From NCBI GenBank assembly GCA_964036045.1, contig OZ038401.1:32219897-32283896 (forward strand): 64,000 nucleotides of DNA, written 5' to 3'. Source of the DNA: Eutreptiella sp. 'Long Island Sound 2002'. Its lineage: Eukaryota > Euglenozoa > Euglenophyceae > Eutreptiales > Eutreptiaceae. Of the stretch, positions 40,576-49,098 are shown piece after piece. Within the stretch, counting starts at the first letter, position 1; every line of letters begins with the position of its first letter. The notes beneath the pieces are model-generated. The model was not told the origin of the DNA. It worked only from the letters and a program-made list of their open reading frames with translations, and searched no databases. The position numbers were made by a program, and so were the translations under genes.

Positions 40576-41500
40576 TGAAGCGGTATGGGGTGCCTCACCC
40601 ATACCCGCTGCCCAGCCTGTGGCGCTCTTCGCATCAGGAATTTTCCTGAGCTGATTCCCAGCCTTATGGCATCCCGATTTCCGTGGGATTTCTGTAAAAT
40701 ACCCCAGAAATCGTCATTTTTCGTCATTTTGGGCTGGCGACGACGTTCGTCGCCTGCGCGACGCAGCCCCAGATCGAAGTTTTATTTCACGATTTCTGAA
40801 GATTTGAATCAATTTTATTATTGATTTATCGTTTTTAGAAATATAGGAATGTAACGTGACTTTTTTTGCGCCGTTCCGCGAAGGTCAATTTTTGCGAAAA
40901 CAGTCACGTTCACGATTTTTTTAAAAAATCCTGAGCCGATCCCAGGAATCAGCCAGGCGCCCATGGTGTGGCCCAACAGTGGCCCTCTTCATATATAGTT
41001 TGAATTGGGACAGAAACGCGTCGTGTCGGCTACGCGTCGTGTCGGCTACGCGACGCGTTGGGGGGAGACACGCGAAATGAGTGTTTTTGGCTCAAAAATC
41101 ACTATATTTCACTGTTTTTCGCCTAAAAACCACTGTTTGGCCCAGTTTGGGCAGGATCTCAGTGGAGATCTTGATGGCGACGACTCGTAGCCGTCAGATT
41201 TTCTGATGGCGGCGACGCCGCCGCCTTCATTTCGTCCTCTCTTCTAAGCTTTTTTATAGTATAGAAGTGATACATATACATATTACTTGTCTACATGTTT
41301 ATATTGTCTACATATACCTTCATCTCTTTGCCTAGGACGCCAGATTGTGTCATGGCCGAGGCAAGGATCACAGAATTCTTTCGAGAAACCCAAACTGATG
41401 GAAGATCAGCAAGAAAACAAGAGGAAGTCTTGGATTTCATGGGATTGGGGTCGTGCATGCCAAGGGAAGCTTGGAGGTTGCCCTCCCCCCAACCTCTTCA
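40576..41500 (+). repeat. 5' LTR of element V
   Basis: TG...CA ends. It contains CG-rich palindromes (for example GCGACGACGTTCGTCGC near 40736) and a pyrimidine tract ending TTTGCCTAG (41327-41335). That tract is followed by GACGCCAGATTGTGTCATG and an open frame starting MAEARITEFF. The candidate self-primer CAGAATTCTTT lies at 41371-41381. Confidence 0.9.
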
Positions 41501-41540
41501 AAAGAAATCTGCCGACGCCAAGGCCACCAAGGCGGTGTGA
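41351..41540 (+). CDS. Short unknown frame in element V (LTR into internal region)
   Basis: An ATG at 41351 opens a frame beginning MAEARITEFFRETQTDGRSA that crosses into the internal region and stops at 41540. In the 3' LTR the same frame starts at 43127 and runs out into A1 sequence. The upstream 19 bases are nearly the same as those before the frame in element U, but the proteins are unrelated. Coding status is doubtful because the candidate primer sequence lies inside it. Confidence 0.25.
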
Positions 41541-42367
41541 CGGCCTGCGGACGGCGACGATGCCTAGACTGCAGGCGAATTGTCGACGACGTCGACATCT
41601 GCAGGAGCTAAGGTCCAGGGCATCAACATGATGAAGGAGGAATTCCTTGACTCCTACAATGGGTATCACCTTGGCTTCCCCATGGACCCTATGGAGCCCC
41701 AAAGTCTATGCCAGGCTCTGGGCGACGACCACAGCGACGACGAGGCCATCTGCGAACCGCCACAAGCAGGCGCGTTAATTCGTCGCCTTGGGCTGGTTGG
41801 CCCTCCGGAGGTCGCCACCCTAAACAGGCGCGGGTCGCCTTGGGTAGGAAATGACCCTAAATCCCCCAAATCAGGCGCGTTAATTCGTCGCCTTGGGTTG
41901 GGAATCGACCCTAAACAGGCACGAGGAATTCGTCGCCTTGGGCAGGAAATGGCCCTAAATTCAGGCGCGAGGAATTCGTTGCCTTGGGTTTGACCCTAAA
42001 TAATTTTTTTCCGCATTTGAATTTATTCAATTATTATGTTTCCATGCCCATGGAGAAAAAGGGCCAATATGTGCGCCTCAGCGCCATCAGTCAGGTCGGA
42101 AGGACCTGCAGCGCCCCTGGTTTGGTCACCAGAGGCTAAAGGGAGTGCCAGGGAATGGTGTGGTCGCCTGGGGGGCAATTGCCATATGAATATATCAAAA
42201 AAAAAAAGAGACCTACATGTGAGTGGCATGTAAATTACTCACGAAGCCCCCCCCCCCCCCCCCACTGTCCTGCTGAATCAGTTTTGAAACCAGGGCAGTG
42301 CAGGGGTCAGAGCGCCTCCTTGGCCTTGCCTTCCTTTGGATATAGGCAAGGCTTCTAAAGAGGGGGG
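41501..42367 (+). other. Element V internal region, self-primer site and tandem repeats
   Basis: Starts AAAGAAATCTG, which pairs with CAGAATTCTTT in the LTR at 10 of 11 positions. It carries diverged repeats built on GGCGCGTTAATTCGTCGCC and CGTCGCCTTGGG (about 41768-41985), an 18-base C run (42247-42264) and no retroelement gene. A 137-codon frame (41580-41993) spans the repeats and resembles nothing known to me. Confidence 0.7.
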
Positions 42368-43276
42368 TGAAGCGGTATGGGGTGCCTCACCCATACCCGC
42401 TGCCCAGCCTGTGGCGCTCTTCGCATCAGGAATTTTCCTGAGCTGACTCCCAGCCTTATGGCATCCCGATTTCTGTGGGATTTCTGTAAAATACCCCAGA
42501 AATCGTCATTTTTCGTCATTTTGGGCTGGCGACGACGTTCGTCGCCTGCGCGACGCAGCCCCAGATCGAAGTTTTATTTCTTGATTTCTGAAGATTTTAA
42601 TCAATTTTATTATTGATTTATCGTTTTTAGAAATATAGGAATGTAACGTGACCTTTTTTGCGGTGTTCCGCGAAGGTCAATTTTTGCGACAACAGTCATG
42701 TTCACGATTTTTTTAAAAAATCCTGAGGCGATTCCAGGAATCAGCCAGGCGCCCATGGTGTGGCCCAACAGTGGCCCTCCTCATATATAGTTTGAATTGG
42801 GACAGAAACGCATCCTGTCGGCTACGCGACGCGTTGGGGGGAGACACGCGAAATGAGTGTTTTTGGCTCAAAAATCACTATATTTCACTGTTTTTCGCCC
42901 AAAAACCACTGTTTGGCCCAGTTTGGGCAGGATCTCAGTGGAGATCCTGATGGCGACGACTCGTAGCCGTCAGATTTTCTGATGGCGGCGACGCCGCCGC
43001 CTTCATTTCGTCCTCTCTTCTAAGCTATTTTATAGTATAGAAGTGATACATATACATATTACTTGTCTACATGTTTATATTGTCTACATATACCTTCATC
43101 TCTTTGCCTAGGACGCCAGATTGTGTCATGGCCGAGGCAAGGATCACAGAATTCTTTGGAGAAACCCAAACTGATGGAAGATCAGCAAGAAAACAAGAGG
43201 AAGTCTTGGATTTCATGGGATTGGGGTCGTGCATGCCAAGGGAAGCTTGGAGGTTGCCCTCCCCCCAACCTCTTCA
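42368..43276 (+). repeat. 3' LTR of element V
   Basis: 909 bp, close to the 5' LTR apart from scattered substitutions and one missing 16-bp unit. Followed by the CTAC duplicate and the A1 LTR end. Confidence 0.9.
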
Positions 43277-43280
43277 CTAC

Positions 43281-43315
43281 GAGAAAGTTTTATAGTGATT
43301 TCAACACTGTGTTTG
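43281..43315 (-). repeat. Element A1 5' LTR, short end fragment between V and U
   Basis: 35 bases (plus-strand AGAAAGTTTTATAGTGATTT and on to TGTGTTTG) match the 3' end of the A-family LTR. The rest of the same LTR lies beyond element U at 45543-46303. The plus-strand text is the same as 1396-1430. Confidence 0.88.
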
Positions 43316-44056
43316 TGACGCAAAATCGTGGGCTGTCCACGATTGCGCAAGAACAGGCCACTCAATGGGTGTTTCCTGGGATGGATGAATGTACCCTAGG
43401 TACTCCCTAGACCTTTTGGAGCCTGCGGACAGGCAGCGCGAACGCTGCCGCGAAGCGCCAGATTGTCGCAGGCGATAATTGCCAGGTCAGGCTTGCATTG
43501 CAGGTTCGGCATGAAAGACCGCCAAAAGGCAGTGATTTTACAATAAATTTTTATTGCAGATCATTAATTTGAATTATGACGGGTTAATCCAAGGGTGTAG
43601 CATAAGTTACGGGCATGCGCGGGATCTGTGCTTCACAGAGACCAAACACTCTGCCCTTTCTGTGCACAGGACACCAGACTGTGTCATGTATGGGACCATG
43701 CAAGGGTCCTACGATGATTTAAGCCAAGCTATGGACATGGAGAACCCTGTGGGAACGACGGACACCGAAGTGATTTCAGTGCTCCTCGTGTGTCGCTCCG
43801 TGCCTAGAAGGATGACCAAGAGTGTGGCTGGGGCGCTACTGGAGGCGCTTGCACGTCCGGAGAAAAGAGGATTTTCCGAGTTTGACAAATCTCAAGAGAT
43901 TTTGCAAAAAATCAGGGATTTGGACAAAAACTTTGCAGCAACTTCAAGGGCCGTAGCAACGGAACTGGTGAAGCGAAGCAAAGTGTCAAACCACAGAATC
44001 CTCACAATATCTGGGCAATAAGGAGCCAAAAGCCTGGCACCCCACCTACCGCTTCA
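43316..44056 (+). repeat. 5' LTR of element U
   Basis: TG...CA ends. It contains TTTCTGTGCACAG followed by GACACCAGACTGTGTCATG (about 43669-43689), then GCAAGGGTCC and the 11-mer TACGATGATTT (43710-43720), which is complementary to the primer site. Differences from the 3' LTR are scattered and mostly change amino acids in the overlapping frame. Confidence 0.9.
43687..44021 (+). CDS. Unknown frame inside the element U LTR
   Basis: Opens at ATG 43687 (or 43554 if read from upstream) and ends IS GQ stop at 44021. The same frame is at 45173-45507. The predicted protein is mostly helical (SQEILQKIRDLDKNF near the end), with no match known to me. Substitutions between the two LTR copies often alter the protein, so there is little sign of selection. 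It could be a captured host fragment. Confidence 0.3.
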
Positions 44057-44376
44057 AAATCATCGTACCGTGCAGCAGGTCCCATGTAGCGTGACATGAG
44101 TAGCACTGCGGCAGAGACGCCCAGCGATCCGCAGTGCAGCGCCCGAGGACAATAACTGCGTCGCGGCTGTATGGAGGTGCGTTGCTGCGCCGGCTTGCGC
44201 AGCACCCCTCCACCCCATGGGTCTACGCGACACCAGACCCAGCCGTCGCTCGTGAAGATCGTCAGCGATTCTCCCCGTGTGACGCGGCTGTTCTGCGCCC
44301 ACTGTAGTAATGCTGGCCTCGGAAGCACCATGGGAGCCCTCGCTGCAGACGGAGGCAGCCTGCAGCATCGAGGCAA
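44002..44376 (-). pseudogene. Possible Tc1/mariner-like transposase fragment captured antisense in element U
   Basis: A 124-codon minus-strand frame includes RGESLTIFTSDGWVWCRVDP. This loosely resembles the strand after the first catalytic Asp in Tc1/mariner transposases (…F.SDGR.WVWR.P). No complete catalytic triad is visible, and the end of the frame runs into LTR sequence. The resemblance is weak and could be chance. Confidence 0.2.
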
Positions 44377-44801
44377 AAGAGACCCTCGCTGTACAACGTC
44401 GAGTACAGCATCGTGGCAGATTCCGTGCGCTTGGACGCGCCAAGCGCATTAAGGCATGGTGTGCGAAGAGGTTTGGTACGTAAATACCAGTCAGGGAGCG
44501 CCGCTGACGCTCTTCAGTGGCCAGTCCAGTGAGACCAGCGTGGGACCCCAGCGCGCTGTGTCGTTTTTGTTTACTGGGCCGGCATTAATTTTATTATTAA
44601 TCTGCCATGTCTCTGGTGGTGGAGCCCAAGCATTTAGATGTCTGCGCCACTACAATCAGTGGTCCAGCGTTATTGTTGGGCACCCACCCTTTTACTGCTG
44701 GCGCGCAGAGGCGTCAGCGCGTGTAAGCTAAGCACAGGAAACACCCACGCGTGGGGCTTGCAGAGCCGCCATCGGCCTAGCAAGCCTTTTAAGGAGAGGG
44801 G
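44057..44801 (+). other. Element U internal region with self-primer site
   Basis: Begins AAATCATCGTA (44057-44067), the exact complement of TACGATGATTT at 43710-43720. The remainder is non-coding in the sense direction and ends in the purine tract. Confidence 0.75.
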
Positions 44802-45542
44802 TGACGCGAAATCGTGGGCTGTCCACGATTGCGCAAGAACAGGCCACTCAATGGGTGTTTCCTGGGATGGATGAATGTACCCTAGGTACTCCCTAGACCT
44901 TTTGGAGCCTGCGGACAGGCAGCGCGAACGCTGCCGCGAAGCGCCAGATTGTCGCAGGCGATAATTGCCAGGTCAGGCTTGCATTGCAGGTTTGGCCTGA
45001 AAGACAGCCAAAAGGCAGTGATTTTACAATAAATTTTTATTGCAGATCATTAATTTTAATTATGACGGGTTCATCCAAGGGTGTAGCATGAGTTACGGGC
45101 ATGCGTGGGATCTGTGCTTCACAGAGACCAAACACTCTGCCCTTTCTGTGCACAGGACACCAGACTGTGTCATGTATGGGACCATGCAAGGGTCCTACGA
45201 TGATTTAAGCCAAGCTATGGACATGGAGAAACCTGTGGGAACGACGGACACCGAAGTGATTTCAGTGCTCCTCGTGTGTCGCTCCGTGCCTAGAAGGATG
45301 ACCAAGAGTGTGGCTGTGGCGCTACTGGAGGCGCTTGCACGTCTGGAGAAAAGAGGATTTTCCGAGTTTGACAAATCTCAAGAGATTTTGCAAAAAATCA
45401 GGGATTTGGACAAAAACTTTGCAGGAACTTCAAGGGCCGTAGCAACGGAACTGGTGAAGCGAAGCAAAGCGTCAAACCACAGATTCCTCACAATATCTGG
45501 GCAATAAGGAGCCAAAAGCCTGGCACCCCACCTACCGCTTCA
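44802..45542 (+). repeat. 3' LTR of element U
   Basis: 741 bp, the same length as the 5' LTR with scattered substitutions. A1 LTR sequence resumes immediately after its CA end. Confidence 0.9.
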
Positions 45543-46303
45543 TTTTGTTGTGCCTCTCCTGCTGCTTGCTGCTGGTGTAGGGTTTCCTGCTGCTTGTTTT
45601 TGATGAGGAAAATGTTTTGTTTGCTGAAATACAATCAATCCAGGATAACCCAAACCAGAGATAAGCAAGTAGAAGAGAATCAGGATCAAAGCATGAAAGG
45701 CTGCAGTGTAACCAGTGAAAGATCAAAGAATATTCACAGAAACTGCAACTTAGGGCAAATCGGATGGCATATTCACAAAGATAGCTGAAGTGTTTGGGCA
45801 AAAGAGTTGGAAAACTGCCCCATGGTCACTCAATCTCCATAGTGCCATCTCAGGAGATGTGCACTCTTTGTTCTGGGTCCCATATGTGCTGAGGTGGCAG
45901 GGCATGCGGCGATGAGGTCACTGCCATGTCACATGGGATCTTCCTACTTACCTAGGCTGACCGGGAATTGAACCCAGGACCTCTCAAAAAGAGGTGCCCA
46001 GCCCCCTAGGGTGCATACCACTAGGACAGCTAAGAATTCATGAGAAAACATAGATAAATTGACAGGCTCTGCCCTGGCCATGTCAGTTCTCAGTCGACTC
46101 AGGAAAAGATGAATTGCCTCACATTGGTAGGGGATTAAGGGGTCCACTCCATATCCTGATTTAGTGTTTGGTTCCATAGGTCAAAATGTGTTATCATCAC
46201 TTTTGGTTGGGCCAATACTAGGATAGAAATGCCTGTGTGCTCAGTGCATCTCTAATACAACTAGAGTATGCCTCAAAGCATTGGAAAAGCACTTTTTCTT
46301 ACT
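45543..46303 (-). repeat. Element A1 5' LTR, main fragment
   Basis: Reverse-complement match to A2 LTR and to the A1 3' LTR at 1396-2185. The sense start AGTAAGAAAAAG is at 46303, next to element C gag sequence. Confidence 0.92.
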
Positions 46304-48315
46304 GGCTCCACCCTTGCCACCCCCCTTGCCTCCTCCTTTACCACCCTTATCCCCATTCTGGGGAGTTCTGGAGGGTGTTTGGGTCTTCTGGCGTTCAGCC
46401 TCCTGCCGTTTGTGTTTGTCACTCTCACGTTTTTTTATGTGACATTCGTCCTCGTAGTGACGACGTTTGCAACAGTAACCACAGGTGATGGTACACCTGA
46501 AATGGTCCTGATGGGTCACTGTTTTCCCATCTTTGCTGTTGTTTCATTTGCAGCATACCACCACTGCGGAGGTCGCAGTCAGGGGCATGACAAGGTCCCC
46601 CCCCTGTCATTGACAGGCTTACAATAGAAGAGTGGGGGTGTACCTGTTTCAGGTTTAACCTCATTCATGGCACGCAGGTTACCCCTTCCTTTACCACCAC
46701 CCTGGTTGGCGTTAGTTGGATTTTCAGGCCCTTTCCCTTCGCCACGTTTGGGGGTAGGGGTGCCACCTCGACCCAGTTGTTTCTTGAGGAATTTCTCCAT
46801 ATGGGAGTCGTTCTCCCTCTCAAGGGCCAGCTCGATCAGCAGATCCACAAGGTCGTCGTACGTGTGGGTCCGACTCTTCCTCTCAGAGGTAGTGCGGCAA
46901 TCGTCCCACGTACGGGCAGGGATCTTACTCATGAGCCTCAGGTGGGGTTCGGTGGCTCCATAGGAACCCACGTTCATTTGTGAGAACAGATACTCCAGGT
47001 CGCACACATATTCAGAGACTCGCGCAGCGGAAGGAAATTCAGGGAGCATAGGAAGCTGCTCAATCTGTGTGCGCACACTGAGGTCTGTCTCATAGACCGG
47101 GAAAGTCTTCTCCAATCTTTGGAGAACCTCAGCCCAGTAGAACAGGTTTTCACAATCTGCTTCACCTGTTTTTGCAAAAAGTTCTTTTTGCATGAGCGTT
47201 TCAACAGTGAAAATTTAGTGGCCACATCCACATGGGATTGACCGGTCAGCAAAAGAAACTCAGCAAATTCTTCTGCCCATTCGGGCAGATTTTTCGGGTC
47301 GAACTCCGGCAATTCCAGCTGGATGTTCGCCTGGGCAATGGGTCTGCCACTCTTCCCACCCCCTGGGGTTAGGCCTGAAGGGGGGGGAGGTACACCGGCG
47401 AGGGGTGCCAGAGCTGTTAGCGCCCTTTTCTCAGTCTCTGTCAGAGGCACGTCCTGTAGTTCAGCGATGGGGACTGTCCTAGCGCGGGGATGAAAAGGGC
47501 TGGGGCGAGTGACCTTGGGTAGCAACCTTGACACCCTTGATCGTTTGAGATCCTCAGCAAGCGTGCTCAATCCGGGAGAGGGTGAGGCCAGCGCTGGCTT
47601 GGGTAAGGGTTCAGTGATACCCAATTTAGCCTTGACAGCCTCAGAAAGGGCTGTCACATCTGGGTCTTCGGACCCAGACAGTAGTTTGGCCAGTAGTTCC
47701 CGTACAATCCAGGGCCCCATAAGTTGGCTCTGGGAGATGGGGATCTTTCACATAAGCGGGGCACTCTTCAGGGCTCCTGCTAGTGATTGGCAGCTCCGGA
47801 CGCCATACCGGCTCTCTCGGTCGCTTGGGTAGAGACACAGTGTTGGCCAGGTCCGTAGGTGGGCCGGAGTAAGGGCAGGAACCCATGTCCGTGTATGGTG
47901 GGGATCCCAAGGCTTCGAGTGGTTCCTCTCCATCTTCCCCTCTGACGGATTTGTAGTACCCCTGGTGATCGTCCATTCTCCTTCTAAATTCGTTTTGTTC
48001 CTCAGGGCCTCCAGGTGCCGTAGCCGTAGACGAAGAAGCACGACAAGCAGAACGGGAGATGGATACAGCAACTCTTCGGCGAAGGTGCTGCGAGCTGTCA
48101 CCGGGGGCCGCTAAGGCCTCAGTGGTTAAGGGTATTGGGATTTCTTGTCTGGGCGCATCTTGTTCCGCCCTTCTGTGAACTGGATCTTCTTGAGACCCAG
48201 ATGCAGGTCTGAACTTGGGCTCACTCATTGAGATGGGCCCACTGTTGCCAAGTTGAACTTGTACACTCCGAATTGGCAAGGTCCTGGCAGACAGTTGTAC
48301 TGATGGTGTGGACAT
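46304..48315 (-). pseudogene. gag: Element C gag (frameshifted)
   Basis: Starts near ATG 48315 (MSTPSVQLSARTLP). It must be read through at least three frames: 48315-47641, 47720-46974 and 47193-46579, then the zinc-knuckle segment 46519-46309. It keeps the capsid-like part (LELPEFDPKNLPEWAEEFAEF), QLPMLPEFPSAARVSEY, a CCHC knuckle (CGYCCKRRHYEDEC) and a Gly/Lys repeat. A1 cuts it inside the Gly/Lys repeat. The layout and motifs are those of element A gag at clear divergence. It is not functional. Confidence 0.88.
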
Positions 48316-48373
48316 ATTGTTTCTGGTTTTGTCTTGTGTACTTATCAGAGTCGGTTCGAAAGGTTCTCAAGGG

Positions 48374-48388
48374 TTGCCTCTGCTACCA
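48374..48388 (-). other. Primer binding site of element C (initiator tRNA-Met)
   Basis: The minus strand reads TGGTAGCAGAGGCAA next to the LTR end. The first 12 bases are exactly complementary to the 3' end of an initiator tRNA-Met ending CCUCUGCUACCA. Confidence 0.75.
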
Positions 48389-49098
48389 GAAAGATGTCCT
48401 TGATTAGTGCCCTAATAGTTTTGATGAAATCCTGCAGTTTTTGATGTTGGAAAACCAAACCAAAGCAGCAAGTAGAGCAAGAATAGGATGTGGATCGAAT
48501 CAATGAATAGTTTTGAAATCCAGTGTATCACAGAAGGGCTGCAAATAGACAAAGCAGGTTTAGATACAAAGATTCAATCACAAACAGATAAAACAACTGA
48601 TTTTTGAGAGAAAGCTTGCATGACTCTTGCCTCCCAAATAGCCTCAAGCACTTCATGTGCACTCTTTTGGATGAAATGGAGCTGGTTAGGAATGTGGGGC
48701 AAAAGAGTTAGGCCAGACACAGAATATGACTTGGCCAAGCAACAGAATTCAGAAACAGTTAAAACGTAGAACCACAATAAGTGGTAGAAACAGTTGAGTA
48801 TAGGGGTCTTGGGGTGGGGGACCACTAGGCTTAACCTCCAAGGCCATAGGCATGAAATGCCTACTTTGTTTCGGTATCACCTCCATGAAGGAAGATACCT
48901 CCGCTCAGTTGAGTGGTAGGGGTGAACTTCATTGGGGGCTAGGGTTATAACCCTAGTTACTTTAAGAAAGTGTACTTTAAGTTCCAAAAGAGAAAGAAAA
49001 ATGCTTAAGTAAGTCTTAGCATCAACAGAAGGGTTTTAAGGGGGGCTTGGCCTGGATCAAGACCTCCAAGAAAGACATGGCAGTGATTTTTTTTTACT
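48388..49098 (-). repeat. 5' LTR of element C
   Basis: About 711 bp. The sense end ATCTTTCT abuts the primer site, as in element A. The sense start is set at AGTAAAAAAAAATCAC (49098) by analogy with AGTAAGAAAAAG of element A. The partner LTR is outside the window, so the right boundary is less certain. Confidence 0.65.

Larger units (their letters stand above)
40576..43276 (+). mobile_element. Element V: 2.7-kb non-autonomous LTR element
   Basis: LTRs at 40576-41500 (925 bp) and 42368-43276 (909 bp) start TGAAGCGG and end CTCTTCA. The 16-bp length difference is a duplicated CGTGTCGGCTACGCGT-type unit near 41030-41050. The target duplication CTAC (40572-40575 and 43277-43280) is exact. The purine tract is at 42357-42367. 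The internal region (41501-42367) has no retrotransposon genes, so movement would need another element's enzymes. The LTR start, purine tract and self-primer plan match element B. It inserted at the LTR/primer-site junction of A1. Confidence 0.9.
43316..45542 (+). mobile_element. Element U: 2.2-kb non-autonomous LTR element
   Basis: LTRs at 43316-44056 and 44802-45542 are both 741 bp with TGACGC...GCTTCA ends. The purine tract AAGGAGAGGGG (44791-44801) sets the plus orientation. It interrupts the 5' LTR of A1. The flanks are GTTTG (43311-43315) and TTTTG (45543-45547), an imperfect duplication. The internal region is only 745 bp and has no gag or pol. It belongs to the size class called TRIM (terminal-repeat retrotransposon in miniature). 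Its self-primer design and LTR ends tie it to element B. Confidence 0.9.
1396..46303 (-). mobile_element. Element A1: Ty3/gypsy chromodomain retrotransposon with four nested insertions
   Basis: A1 lies on the minus strand. In its own order: 5' LTR (46303 to 43281, split by U), primer site and leader (interrupted at the LTR junction by V), gag (40486-39990, then 22731-20739, split by B), TGA stop, pol (20738-20305, then 8870-4368, split by A2), 3' untranslated region, purine tract (2194-2186) and 3' LTR (2185-1396). Every breakpoint can be matched to the uninterrupted sequence of A2, the sister copy. The flanking target duplication in element C is GGTTC/GGCTC. The gag has a small deletion and an in-frame TGA, and pol has a nonsense codon, so this copy is inactive. 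Confidence 0.92.
1..49098 (-). mobile_element. Element C: oldest Ty3/gypsy retrotransposon, split by element A1 and cut by the left window edge
   Basis: C runs on the minus strand. Its 5' LTR is at 48388-49098, the primer site at 48374-48388, and gag at about 46304-48315. The gag tail, protease and methyltransferase-like region resume at 1395 and run to base 1. Everything from 1396 to 46303 is a later insertion (A1). The insertion is flanked by GGTTC (1391-1395) and GGCTC (46304-46308), a 5-bp target duplication with one mismatch. Removing A1 and one duplicate rejoins the gag reading frame through a Gly/Lys-rich tail to its TAG stop. Reverse transcriptase, integrase and the 3' LTR lie outside the window. 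Several frameshifts show that this copy is dead and older than A1. Confidence 0.88.
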
